Assembly: GCA_030672605.1 (NCBI GenBank)
Contig: DAOVGE010000074.1
Coordinates: 1-7,595 of the forward strand
Length of the DNA stretch: 7,595 nucleotides
Direction: 5' to 3'
Origin: Methanosarcinales archaeon
GTDB taxonomy: Archaea; Halobacteriota; Methanosarcinia; Methanosarcinales; Methanogasteraceae
Both the position numbers and the translations under genes were made by a program. Shown piece by piece: positions 1 to 5,575 of the stretch; the first letter of the stretch is position 1; every line of letters starts with the position of its first letter. Below the pieces are notes generated by a model that searched no databases, was not told where the DNA came from, and worked only from the letters and a program-made list of their open reading frames with translations.

Positions 1-76
1 TCTGTAATGGTCAATCTGACCATGAACACAAGAGCGAGCGATGCTCATACATGATCAACAACAGGAGGATTTTTGT

Positions 77-150
77 TCTTCGCGTCTTTGCGCCCTCGCG
101 TCTTTGCGTTCTCATTCTCAGTTTAACGCAAAGTCGCAGAGACGCGAAGA
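77..150. repeat. Imperfect hairpin repeat (GCGTCTTTGCG type)
   Basis: CGCGTCTTTGCG occurs twice in tandem (81-92 and 98-109, 17 bases apart). The opposite strand of the same motif follows at 125-150 (AACGCAAAG, then CAGAGACGCGAAGA). The outer arms at 77-92 pair with 135-150 and the inner arms at 103-110 pair with 125-132, giving a bulged stem. Motifs of this kind are common as degenerate intergenic repeats in archaeal and bacterial genomes. No gene is implied. Confidence 0.6.
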
Positions 151-386
151 GTATTGTCAACCCATGTCTCAACGTTTTCCGTGTTGTTGCACATCCGACT
201 GACCATTACCAAATAGACCAAATTCTCGATAAACTCCTCGAAACCAGAGTAGAGCGGGTTTTGGTAAATAACTGATATGACTGGTTGTTTGAACACCTTC
301 ACGCGAGATATTAGAGAGCCATATCCACTTCAAAAAGCATGGTAAAACCCAATCTTCAGTCTTTCTGAAAATGCATGAAAAACATC

Positions 387-459
387 AATCTGCGTTCATC
401 CGTGTTAATCTGTGGCTAAAAGTCATATCAGCCACAGATCAACACTGATTACGTGGATT
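387..459. repeat. Large imperfect inverted repeat (GTGTTAATCTGTGG family)
   Basis: The arm at 387-417 is nearly the reverse complement of 430-459, with a 12-base loop. The innermost part, AATCTGTGGCT against AGCCACAGATC, is nearly perfect, and matching decays toward the outer ends. The core GTGTTAATCT-GTGG recurs in inverted orientation in the second long intergenic region (around 6085-6102). It therefore behaves as a dispersed intergenic repeat family and not as a gene-specific terminator. Confidence 0.65.
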
Positions 460-608
460 TAAGGCAACATCTGCGTAAATTTATGAAGTCCGCCTCTACG
501 ATAATTATCATAAATCACCGATTTTTAGATAGTGCCTCGGTTACTGCTTAATTTGAAGCGGATACAGAGAGCCATTTATAATTGCGACCGCCGGTGACGG
601 AGCCGATG

Positions 609-630
609 TAGGTTTTTCCATAAAAACCTA
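609..630. promoter_or_regulatory. Perfect palindrome upstream of feoA, operator or terminator
   Basis: The nine-base arms TAGGTTTTT (609-617) and AAAAACCTA (622-630) are perfect reverse complements separated by CCAT. The outer TAGG/CCTA ends match those of the 12-base operator candidates at 684-695 and 3706-3717. Further TAGG and CCTA half-sites lie at 638-641 and 658-661. It is read as part of a metalloregulator operator cluster for the feo operon. A run of five T follows at 632-636, so an intrinsic terminator for a transcript arriving from the left is an alternative. Confidence 0.45.
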
Positions 631-683
631 ATTTTTCTAGGGCAGGATATTTGCATACCTAGCAATATTTGTTAGTACGTTTA

Positions 684-695
684 TAGGACAACCTA
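684..695. promoter_or_regulatory. Candidate DtxR-family operator in front of feoA
   Basis: TAGGACAACCTA is a TAGG-N4-CCTA palindrome ending 14 bases before the feoA start and just ahead of its ribosome binding site (GGTGA, 699-703). Its reverse complement matches the element in front of the dtxR-like gene at 3706-3717 in 10 of 12 positions. TAGG...CCTA half-sites resemble known IdeR/DtxR boxes (TTAGG...CCTAA type). Binding by the regulator encoded at 3727-4188 is an inference. A TATA-like TTTATAGG overlaps the site at 681-687, so occupancy could block the transcription machinery. Confidence 0.5.
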
Positions 696-709
696 GACGG
701 TGAACGAAG

Positions 710-940
710 ATGGACATACATACCACAAATCTTGCACAGGCAGCACCAGGCACCCCTGCCAGAATTATGGAGATCGGTGGCGGTCACGGCATCAGACAGA
801 AACTAAACCTGAGAGGAATATCTGAAGGCAGCCTCGTGCGTGTGATATCCAATACCGGTCCCATCACAATCGAAGTCGATAGAAACGTCGTCTCGATAGG
901 CAGAGGGATGGCGCAGAAGATCCGGGTTGTCATGGTGTGA
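710..940 (+). CDS. feoA: FeoA-family ferrous iron transport accessory protein
   Basis: This 76-residue SH3-like protein of the FeoA family is a small cytoplasmic partner of the FeoB iron permease. The family pattern is visible: an ARIMEIGGGHGIRQKL segment at 17-32, a LRGISEGSLVRV turn and strand at 34-45, and a terminal GRGMAQKIRV strand at 64-73. The length is typical for stand-alone FeoA. The ATG at 710 is supported by GGTGA at 699-703 with a 6-base gap. It is the first gene of the operon, preceded by TAGG/CCTA palindromes that suggest metal-dependent repression. Its stop sits 4 bases before the next gene's start, so the two are probably translated together. The family assignment is secure; the exact role of FeoA in transport is not settled for the family. 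Confidence 0.93.
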   Translation: MDIHTTNLAQAAPGTPARIMEIGGGHGIRQKLNLRGISEGSLVRVISNTGPITIEVDRNVVSIGRGMAQKIRVVMV

Positions 941-944
941 TAGA

Positions 945-1169
945 ATGAAAAAGAAGTTATCTGATATGAATTACGATGAAACCGGAACCGTAACTGATAT
1001 CGACGGAGATCTGCGGAAACGGGTGGCTGGCATGGGAATCCGTGTCGACAAGAGACTCAGGATGATTACAAAGCAGCCGATAAAAGGTCCCGTTGATGTC
1101 ATCGTCGACGAAGCTGAGACCTCGCTCGGACTGGAACTGGCAGAGAGAATCACTGTGGAGGTGGACTAA
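945..1169 (+). CDS. Second FeoA-domain protein
   Basis: This 74-residue protein aligns along its whole length with the upstream FeoA. ETGTVTDIDG corresponds to PARIMEIGGG, RVAGMGIRVDKRLRMI to the LRGISEGSLVRVI turn, and LGLELAERITVEV to the last strand. It is clearly diverged: the glycine-rich IGGGHG loop is shortened, and a Lys/Pro insertion (QPIKGP) sits before the third strand. ATG 945 is preferred over an in-frame TTG at 927 because GGTGTGA at 934-940 lies 4 bases upstream and no binding site precedes the TTG. The stop TAA directly abuts the GTG of the G-domain gene. A second FeoA beside a split FeoB suggests two non-equivalent partners, perhaps one per FeoB half, but that is speculative. 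Confidence 0.85.
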   Translation: MKKKLSDMNYDETGTVTDIDGDLRKRVAGMGIRVDKRLRMITKQPIKGPVDVIVDEAETSLGLELAERITVEVD

Positions 1170-1697
1170 GTGAAGGTACTTCTGATGGGACACCCTAACG
1201 TCGGTAAAAGCGTCTTCTTCAACCGCCTGACAGGGGCAAACGTCACAGAATCGAATTATCCCGGAACTACGGTTGATTACACAAAAGGATGGATGAAGAT
1301 CGAAGGCGAGGACGTTGAGCTCGTGGATGTGCCTGGAACGTTCTCTCTTGATCCGAAAGATAAGGCAGAGGACGTTGCTGTCGCAATGCTCCACGAAACA
1401 AAGGACGCAAAGGTGATAACTGTGATCGATGCCTCCAAGATCGAACGCGGGCTCTATCTCGCGCTTGAGATAATCGAGGAAGGCTACCCCGTTGTGATCG
1501 CGCTTAATATGTGGGACGTTGCATGGGATAAGAACATCAGAATCGATGCCAGGAATCTCGAGCGAATCCTGGGCGTACCGGTGGTTCCGACGACCGCAAT
1601 CAGCGGCGAGGGGATCAAGGAGCTGGTATCGAGGCTTAAAGACACAAAGCCTGTTGAAGTGGATGATATCGTCACAAACGCGGGAGGCTTGACATGA
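1170..1697 (+). CDS. feoB: FeoB G-domain protein (N-terminal half of a split FeoB)
   Basis: This 175-residue cytoplasmic GTPase corresponds to the nucleotide-binding part of the ferrous iron transporter FeoB. Visible motifs are G1 GHPNVGKS (7-14), a G2 region NYPGTTVDYTKG (29-40), G3 DVPG (53-56), G4 NMWD (113-116, the FeoB form of NKxD) and a G5-like TTAISGEGI (141-149). A normal FeoB continues with a helical GDI/S domain of roughly 70-90 residues and then the membrane part. Here the chain ends about 25 residues after G5, so most of the helical domain is missing. The GTG start at 1170 abuts the previous stop and has a strong GGAGGTGG at 1157-1164. The stop overlaps the permease start as ATGA, which argues for a genuine split and against a sequencing frameshift. 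Confidence 0.92.
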   Translation: MKVLLMGHPNVGKSVFFNRLTGANVTESNYPGTTVDYTKGWMKIEGEDVELVDVPGTFSLDPKDKAEDVAVAMLHETKDAKVITVIDASKIERGLYLALEIIEEGYPVVIALNMWDVAWDKNIRIDARNLERILGVPVVPTTAISGEGIKELVSRLKDTKPVEVDDIVTNAGGLT

Positions 1698-2932
1698 CAC
1701 TCAGTCTCGGAGAGCGGTGGACGTTAATCGACAGGATATCGAAGGAGACCGTGACGTTCGGGAAATACGAGCACACGCTGAAAGATGCGGTCGGAGAGCT
1801 CACGGTAAAGCCGTTAACAGGGATACCTGTTGCGATAGCGATTATGTACTGCTTCTGGAGTGTCTTCGGTTCGTTTGCAGGGACGCTCATGACCGATGGA
1901 TTCTTTGTCAAACTCTTCGACGGCTACTGGCTGCCATGGATTCAGGAGGCTTTTCCGGGACAGGGAAGCTGGCTCTATGCGATCATGGTCGACGCCGGCG
2001 GATTTGAGAGCGGTGAGTTCGTACTCTCTGACAACTGCTTCGAGGCGTTCGGCGCGCTCACGTCGGGGCTTTTTGTTGCAATCGGCGTTGTTCTTCCCGC
2101 GATATTCATCTTTTACCTGATGCTTGCGCTTCTCGAGGATGTCGGGTACATGCCGAGACTTGCCGTTCTTCTCGACACGGTGCTGCACAGGGTCGGTCTG
2201 CACGGGTATGCGATCGTTCCGACGATTCTCTCGCTCGGATGCAATGTGCCAGGCGTTACCGCGACAAGAATTCTTGAGACGAAGAAACAGCGGTTCATCA
2301 TGATGACGCTACTTGCCATATTCATTCCGTGTGGCGCGCAGATCGGGATCATGGAAGAGGTGGTTCCGAACCTGCTGGGCTGGATTCTGCTCTATCTCAT
2401 AATCGGATACTTCATCTTCGGCTATATCTTGAACAAGATCGTTCCTGGTAAGGCACCTGAGTTTCTGATCGATGTTCCGCCGTACCGGAAGCCTTTGCTG
2501 AATAATGTCAGCAAGAAGGTATGGGGAAGAATCGCTGGCTTCTTCAAAGTCGCACTTCCGTTCGTTATGCTCGGCTGCGCAATCGTGAGTCTCCTCTACC
2601 TCCTCGGAGTCATTCAGTTCATTGGCGATCTCCTTGCTCCGATCTTTGTTGGCTGGTTCGGTGTGCCAAAGGAGACTGCGGGTCCGCTTGTTGCGGCATT
2701 CCTCAGAAAAGACCTTGCGGTTGCACAACTCTCGGTAATCGAGATGACCGAGTACCAACTGATAACAGCGGTCGTTCTTGTCTCGATCTACTTCCCGTGC
2801 GTTGCGACATTTGCGATGATGTTGAAAGAAGGATGGAAAGAGCTGATTGCAGCTATAGGGGTTCTTACAATCGTGGTATTTGCCTACGGGGGGATGATAC
2901 ACCTGATTGGGATCCTTCTGGGGGTGGCTTGA
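1694..2932 (+). CDS. feoB: FeoB membrane permease domain (C-terminal half of a split FeoB)
   Basis: This 412-residue polytopic membrane protein is the Fe2+ permease part of FeoB. The first 45 residues (ERWTLIDRIS...LTVKPLTGIPVA) match the short stretch that normally leads from the helical domain into the first membrane helix. Gate-type motifs follow: LLEDVGYMPR (146-155), LGCNVPGVTATR (181-192), IPCGAQIG (211-218), FLRKDLAVAQL (336-346) and YFPCVATFAMM (366-376). The cysteines expected near the pore (183, 213, 369) are kept. ATG 1694 has GGGAGG at 1682-1687 and overlaps the G-domain stop, so equal production of the two halves by translational coupling is likely. The two halves sum to 587 residues, shorter than most single-chain FeoB proteins. 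Assembly of the two chains into one transporter is inferred. Confidence 0.93.
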   Translation: MTLSLGERWTLIDRISKETVTFGKYEHTLKDAVGELTVKPLTGIPVAIAIMYCFWSVFGSFAGTLMTDGFFVKLFDGYWLPWIQEAFPGQGSWLYAIMVDAGGFESGEFVLSDNCFEAFGALTSGLFVAIGVVLPAIFIFYLMLALLEDVGYMPRLAVLLDTVLHRVGLHGYAIVPTILSLGCNVPGVTATRILETKKQRFIMMTLLAIFIPCGAQIGIMEEVVPNLLGWILLYLIIGYFIFGYILNKIVPGKAPEFLIDVPPYRKPLLNNVSKKVWGRIAGFFKVALPFVMLGCAIVSLLYLLGVIQFIGDLLAPIFVGWFGVPKETAGPLVAAFLRKDLAVAQLSVIEMTEYQLITAVVLVSIYFPCVATFAMMLKEGWKELIAAIGVLTIVVFAYGGMIHLIGILLGVA

Positions 2933-2934
2933 AA

Positions 2935-3405
2935 ATGGCTGAACAATCGCAATCGCAACTACAATCGAAATCGTCATCGACTGCTGTGATCTACTTCGCC
3001 ATACTCGGGATCGTGACAACGGCATTCGGGCTCGCTGACATACTCGTGGCCGCAGCCGGAAGCGAGTTTAGCTATGGGATCCTCGAGATACCAAATGACC
3101 TCTTCAGAGGCGGCTGGGGTGGATTTATCGTGCTCTTCGCAGGACTATTCTACCTATCGGGTGCAAGAAACATCGGTGATATTCACCAGTTTGCAAAGGT
3201 CGCCATGGGAAGCATCTTGATCTGGATAATGGCAGGCTCCGACATCTTCGCGATGATAACAGAGTCGATACCCGGCGGCGAGGACGGACCGTGGTTCAAC
3301 ACACTCGATGGATTCCTTGCGACGTACGCGTCGCCATACGCGCCCGCGATCTTACTGCTACCGTTCTCGCTTGTAGTAATCTACTACATCTACCACAGGG
3401 ACTGA
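2935..3405 (+). CDS. Unrecognised four-helix membrane protein in the feo operon
   Basis: I do not recognise this 156-residue protein. It has a Ser/Gln-rich N-terminus (2-15) and then four hydrophobic segments at about 17-40, 60-76, 88-108 and 136-153. Loops contain IPNDLFRGGWGG (52-63), SGARNIGDIHQFAK (75-88) and an acidic ESIPGGEDGPWF (110-121). No signal peptide, nucleotide-binding motif or cysteine pair is present. The start at 2935 is chosen because GGGGGTGG at 2920-2927 precedes it with a 7-base gap, and the reading frame further upstream lies inside the permease gene. It sits 2 bases after the permease stop and 16 bases before the FeoC-like gene, so it is probably co-transcribed with them. 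A role in Feo complex assembly or iron handling at the membrane is suggested by position only. Confidence 0.8.
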   Translation: MAEQSQSQLQSKSSSTAVIYFAILGIVTTAFGLADILVAAAGSEFSYGILEIPNDLFRGGWGGFIVLFAGLFYLSGARNIGDIHQFAKVAMGSILIWIMAGSDIFAMITESIPGGEDGPWFNTLDGFLATYASPYAPAILLLPFSLVVIYYIYHRD

Positions 3406-3421
3406 TGAGGACTGATACGCC

Positions 3422-3691
3422 ATGCTGAAGGCGATTCTGACAGGGATCAGCAAGCAGACCACCACCGACGCGCTCGCCAGAGAGCTGGGTCTAAAGAGAT
3501 CCACTCTCATGGCGATCGTTGAATCTCTGGTGGATACCGGATATCTCGAGGTCGTTGGGATGCAAGGCTCCTGCTCCGGATGCGGAGGTTCGGTGTCGTG
3601 TTCGGACGGTCACAGTTGCTATGGGGTGTATGCATTGACATTGGAGGGCGAGCGATTCATCTCGCAGAATCTGACCAAAACCATTCCATAG
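3422..3691 (+). CDS. feoC: FeoC-like winged-helix protein with four cysteines
   Basis: This small protein (89 residues) has a winged-helix fold signature at 1-45 (TTDALARELGLKRSTLMAIV, then ESLVDTGYLEVV) and a cysteine-rich wing CSGCGGSVSCSDGHSC at 51-66. A terminal strand-helix (YALTLEGERF) follows. Small winged-helix proteins with a four-cysteine wing next to feoB are the hallmark of FeoC, whose cysteines can hold an Fe-S cluster. The spacing here is C-x2-C-x5-C-x5-C (51, 54, 60, 66), unlike the enterobacterial form, so the gene symbol is tentative. The start has GAGG at 3407-3410, a rather long 11 bases upstream. It ends the feo operon, 35 bases before the regulator gene. It may be a redox or iron sensor, a FeoB partner, or a DNA-binding protein. 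Confidence 0.75.
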   Translation: MLKAILTGISKQTTTDALARELGLKRSTLMAIVESLVDTGYLEVVGMQGSCSGCGGSVSCSDGHSCYGVYALTLEGERFISQNLTKTIP

Positions 3692-3705
3692 AAAAATTGA
3701 AATTG

Positions 3706-3717
3706 TAGGTTACCCTA
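3706..3717. promoter_or_regulatory. Candidate operator in front of the dtxR-like gene
   Basis: TAGGTTACCCTA (TAGG-N4-CCTA, 10 of 12 positions self-complementary) ends 9 bases before the ATG of the dtxR-like gene. It matches the reverse complement of the element at 684-695 in front of feoA in 10 of 12 positions. No purine-rich ribosome binding site is visible between it and the ATG, so the regulator mRNA may be leaderless with the site at the transcription start. Autorepression is inferred. Confidence 0.5.
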
Positions 3718-3726
3718 ATACTAATC

Positions 3727-4188
3727 ATGTTGTCTCGAAAAGCCGAAGACTATCTCGAAGCGATCCTCAATATCACAGAGACTAATGGGTATGCAAAAAT
3801 AAAGCATATAGCAGAGACTCTATATGTCACGCCACCAAGCGTGATTGAGATGGTGAAAAAGCTTGATAAAAAGGGTTGTGTCACATATAAAAAATATGAC
3901 GGCGTGACACTGACTGAGAAAGGGCGGGGGATAGCACTGGTCGTAAAGGATCGACACGATACCTTGAAAGCCTTCCTGGAGATTATAACTGTGCCCGAAA
4001 ATATTGCAGATAAGGATGCATGCACGATGGAGCACGAACTGCACTCGATAACCGTAAAACAGATCAAAAATCTGGTTAACTTCGTGCAGACCTCGCCCGG
4101 GCACCCCCAGTGGCTAGAACATTTCGAGGAGTTCTGCGAGACTGGGGAGCACCCATGTGAGGAGGAGCGCAGATCAAAATCAAAGTGA
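3727..4188 (+). CDS. DtxR/MntR-family metal-dependent transcriptional regulator
   Basis: This 153-residue regulator has an N-terminal winged helix (AEDYLEAILNI at 6-16, helix-turn-helix at 24-47 with TPPSVIEMVKKLDKKG, wing YKKYDGVTLTEKG at 54-66) and a dimerisation/metal domain to about 140. It lacks the C-terminal SH3 domain of DtxR/IdeR and so has the short MntR architecture. Numbered as in Bacillus MntR, the ligand positions are D8, E11, H77, C99, E102 and H103. D8 is MntR-like whereas C99 corresponds to the DtxR cysteine. Two further cysteines occur in the tail (137, 144). The gene follows the feo operon, has its own palindrome upstream, and converges with the next gene with a 9-base overlap. 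Repression of feo and of itself by Fe2+ or Mn2+ is inferred. Its lower GC content relative to the feo genes is noticeable. Confidence 0.9.
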   Translation: MLSRKAEDYLEAILNITETNGYAKIKHIAETLYVTPPSVIEMVKKLDKKGCVTYKKYDGVTLTEKGRGIALVVKDRHDTLKAFLEIITVPENIADKDACTMEHELHSITVKQIKNLVNFVQTSPGHPQWLEHFEEFCETGEHPCEEERRSKSK

Positions 4189-5196
4189 TCGCTGCCGCAT
4201 AATCAGATGCAGAAGCAGTATCATGCAAAGCCCGATCGCTCCAAATCCGGGTGTGGAGGTGGAGGTCTCGGCGGCATGCTCATCTTCTTCGCCTTCATCT
4301 GGCACTGCGTCCGTTGCACCCGATGCCACAGTTGATAGTGCCGGTGCCGAAACCACAACGTTTCCGTTGTACACAATCGTTGTACCGTCAGGGTTCCAGT
4401 GTGGATCGTACTCCCTGCCACTGGTTTCTGTTGTGAGCCTTCGCTTGCCTGTGCCGTCCGTATTCACGATGTAGACCCGGTCAAGATCATCCTCATCGAA
4501 CGAGACATAAGCAATCATCGTCCCATCAGGGCTGAAATTGGGCGAGAACTGCTTCTCCTTGCTTTCCGGCATCAGTTCTCTCGCGCCAGTCCCATCGACG
4601 TTTACGATGTAGACCTTGTCAAGTGTATCTGCGGGATTGAAGGAATGGTAGGCAATCTTCGTCCCATCCGGACTGAAATCAGGAGAAAATTGCTTTTCGT
4701 CGCTATCCGGCATCAGTTCTCTCGCACTGGTTCCATCGATGTTTGCGATGTACAGCTTCTCCTTGCAGCTGGGCTGCCGCGAAACATAAGCGATCTTCAT
4801 CCCGTCCGGGCTCACATCGGGGTACCACTGCTTCCGTGGATCGTCCGGCATCAGTTCATTCTTGCCGGTTCCGTCAGCGTTCACCACATAGATCTTTCCG
4901 TTTCCCTGCTTGTTGAAGGATATGAAGAATATCTGCTTCCCGTCGTAGCTCCAGTCAGGAGTGAACTCCTTCTTTGGTACATCCGGCATCACCGCGGTTG
5001 CGCCAGTTCCGTCTGCGTTCGCGATGAATAATTTGTCCCGCCCTCCGGAATCGAAAGCAGAAAAAACGATTTTGGTCCCATCTGGGCTGAATGAGCCGTC
5101 CGGGTGAATCGAACAATCATAACTCTCATACACTGTCGCAGACACTCCTGCAGACAGCAGCAGTATCAACAATGATGCCAATATTCTCACATTCAT
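4180..5196 (-). CDS. Secreted TolB-like six-bladed propeller protein with PGF-CTERM-like tail
   Basis: This 338-residue exported protein starts with a signal peptide (basic MNVR, then a hydrophobic run ending near SAGVSA). Six repeats of about 46 residues follow, each with SPDG (or SYDG, NPDG), a KIAYVSF-like strand, a VYIVNxDGTG strand and a RELMPD turn. They are of the TolB/WD40-like PD40 type, giving a six-bladed propeller. An acidic Ser/Thr linker (EGEEDEHAAETSTST) leads to PGFGAIG, a hydrophobic segment and the end RQRSL. This fits a PGF-CTERM signal for archaeosortase-type surface anchoring, although the last helix is rather poor. The start at 5196 is chosen because GGTGG at 5204-5208 is 7 bases away; an ATG at 5202 would add two residues but leaves a 1-base gap. 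Its ligand or partner is unknown. Confidence 0.85.
   Translation of the reverse strand: MNVRILASLLILLLSAGVSATVYESYDCSIHPDGSFSPDGTKIVFSAFDSGGRDKLFIANADGTGATAVMPDVPKKEFTPDWSYDGKQIFFISFNKQGNGKIYVVNADGTGKNELMPDDPRKQWYPDVSPDGMKIAYVSRQPSCKEKLYIANIDGTSARELMPDSDEKQFSPDFSPDGTKIAYHSFNPADTLDKVYIVNVDGTGARELMPESKEKQFSPNFSPDGTMIAYVSFDEDDLDRVYIVNTDGTGKRRLTTETSGREYDPHWNPDGTTIVYNGNVVVSAPALSTVASGATDAVPDEGEEDEHAAETSTSTPGFGAIGLCMILLLHLIMRQRSL
4486..5095 (-). repeat. Tandem ~138-base coding repeats of the propeller gene
   Basis: The propeller blades are repeated at DNA level with a 138-base period (141 once). For example, GGCATCAGTTCTCTCGC occurs at both 4568-4584 and 4711-4727 and is followed by closely similar blade sequence. 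Nucleotide similarity beyond what the protein needs suggests fairly recent duplication or gene conversion among the central blades. The boundaries are approximate. Confidence 0.6.
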
Positions 5197-5265
5197 ATAC
5201 ATACCACCATATTACCTACGTGTAACTGAACAGAAACTGCTCCGGGTCGTGGAAATTACGATCAA

Positions 5266-5565
5266 TCACTCGAAACACTCGATTCTATCGTCGAATACTT
5301 CGAAGAGGTATTTGTTCGCACGTTCCACGGTTTCACGGTCTCCTCGAAGCACGACCAGTTTCATGCCGAACAGCGCGCCATCCTCGACCGACGAATCAAT
5401 GGTCTTGGAATGCGGTTCGAGATCAAACTCCGATGCCAACTCTAGCACCAGAGTCATCGGAACGCCGGGAGGGATTACGAGGTCATATAGACCTTCTGCG
5501 GGTTCTTCTATAGCCTCCTCGTCCTCGCTCAGCAGATCCTCAATTCTCAGTACTTTTTCACTCAA
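5266..5565 (-). CDS. Conserved-looking hypothetical acidic protein, TTG start
   Basis: I do not recognise this 99-residue protein. It begins with an acidic segment (LSEDEEAIEEPAE at 12-24), then shows strand- and helix-like stretches: LYDLVIPPGVPMTLVLELASEF (26-47), GMKLVVLRGDRETVERANKYLFEVF (67-91) and an acidic end (DDRIECFE). The alternation suggests a small alpha/beta cytoplasmic domain with one cysteine near the end. No membrane segment or signal peptide is seen. The only workable start is TTG at 5565: in-frame stops lie just upstream, ATGs there are out of frame, and a GGTGATC ribosome binding site ends 3 bases before the TTG. It starts 10 bases after the flavin-fold gene stop, so the two probably form one transcript. 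Confidence 0.72.
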   Translation of the reverse strand: MSEKVLRIEDLLSEDEEAIEEPAEGLYDLVIPPGVPMTLVLELASEFDLEPHSKTIDSSVEDGALFGMKLVVLRGDRETVERANKYLFEVFDDRIECFE

Positions 5566-5575
5566 CAGATCACCA

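Larger units (their letters stand above)
1..608. other. Gene-poor, repeat-bearing intergenic region
   Basis: No convincing coding sequence was found here. The stretch holds a small perfect inverted repeat at 7-23 (ATGGTCA and TGACCAT around ATC), a complex hairpin at 77-150, a large imperfect hairpin at 387-459, a 10-base direct repeat AGAGAGCCAT at 313-322 and 566-575, and a 10-base palindrome GATAATTATC at 500-509. The base composition is AT-rich compared with the genes. A TATA-like TTTATAAT at about 575-582 could be a promoter element for the downstream feo operon, but this is a guess. Confidence 0.6.

Noticed and set aside
51..275. Open frame of 74 codons on the plus strand
   Set aside because: It runs straight through the 77-150 hairpin repeat, has biased composition in its first half, and matches nothing I know. 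The last 30 codons look slightly more protein-like and might be a decayed gene end, but that cannot be supported.
500..509. GATAATTATC palindrome resembling half of a Fur box
   Set aside because: It is only 10 bases, AT-rich, and about 200 bases from feoA. The TAGG/CCTA elements next to a DtxR-type regulator explain the control better.
957..1700. Long minus-strand open frame opposite the second feoA and the feoB G domain
   Set aside because: The plus-strand proteins have clear FeoA and GTPase motifs; the opposite frame shows none and is an antisense shadow.
2521..2934. Upstream extension of the four-helix membrane protein
   Set aside because: The extended part overlaps the permease in another frame and is low-quality Arg/Cys-rich sequence. 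The ATG at 2935 has a strong ribosome binding site.
2309..3025. Long minus-strand open frame opposite the permease gene
   Set aside because: It is a shadow of feoB. Its translation is rich in Arg, His and Asn with no motif or membrane pattern.
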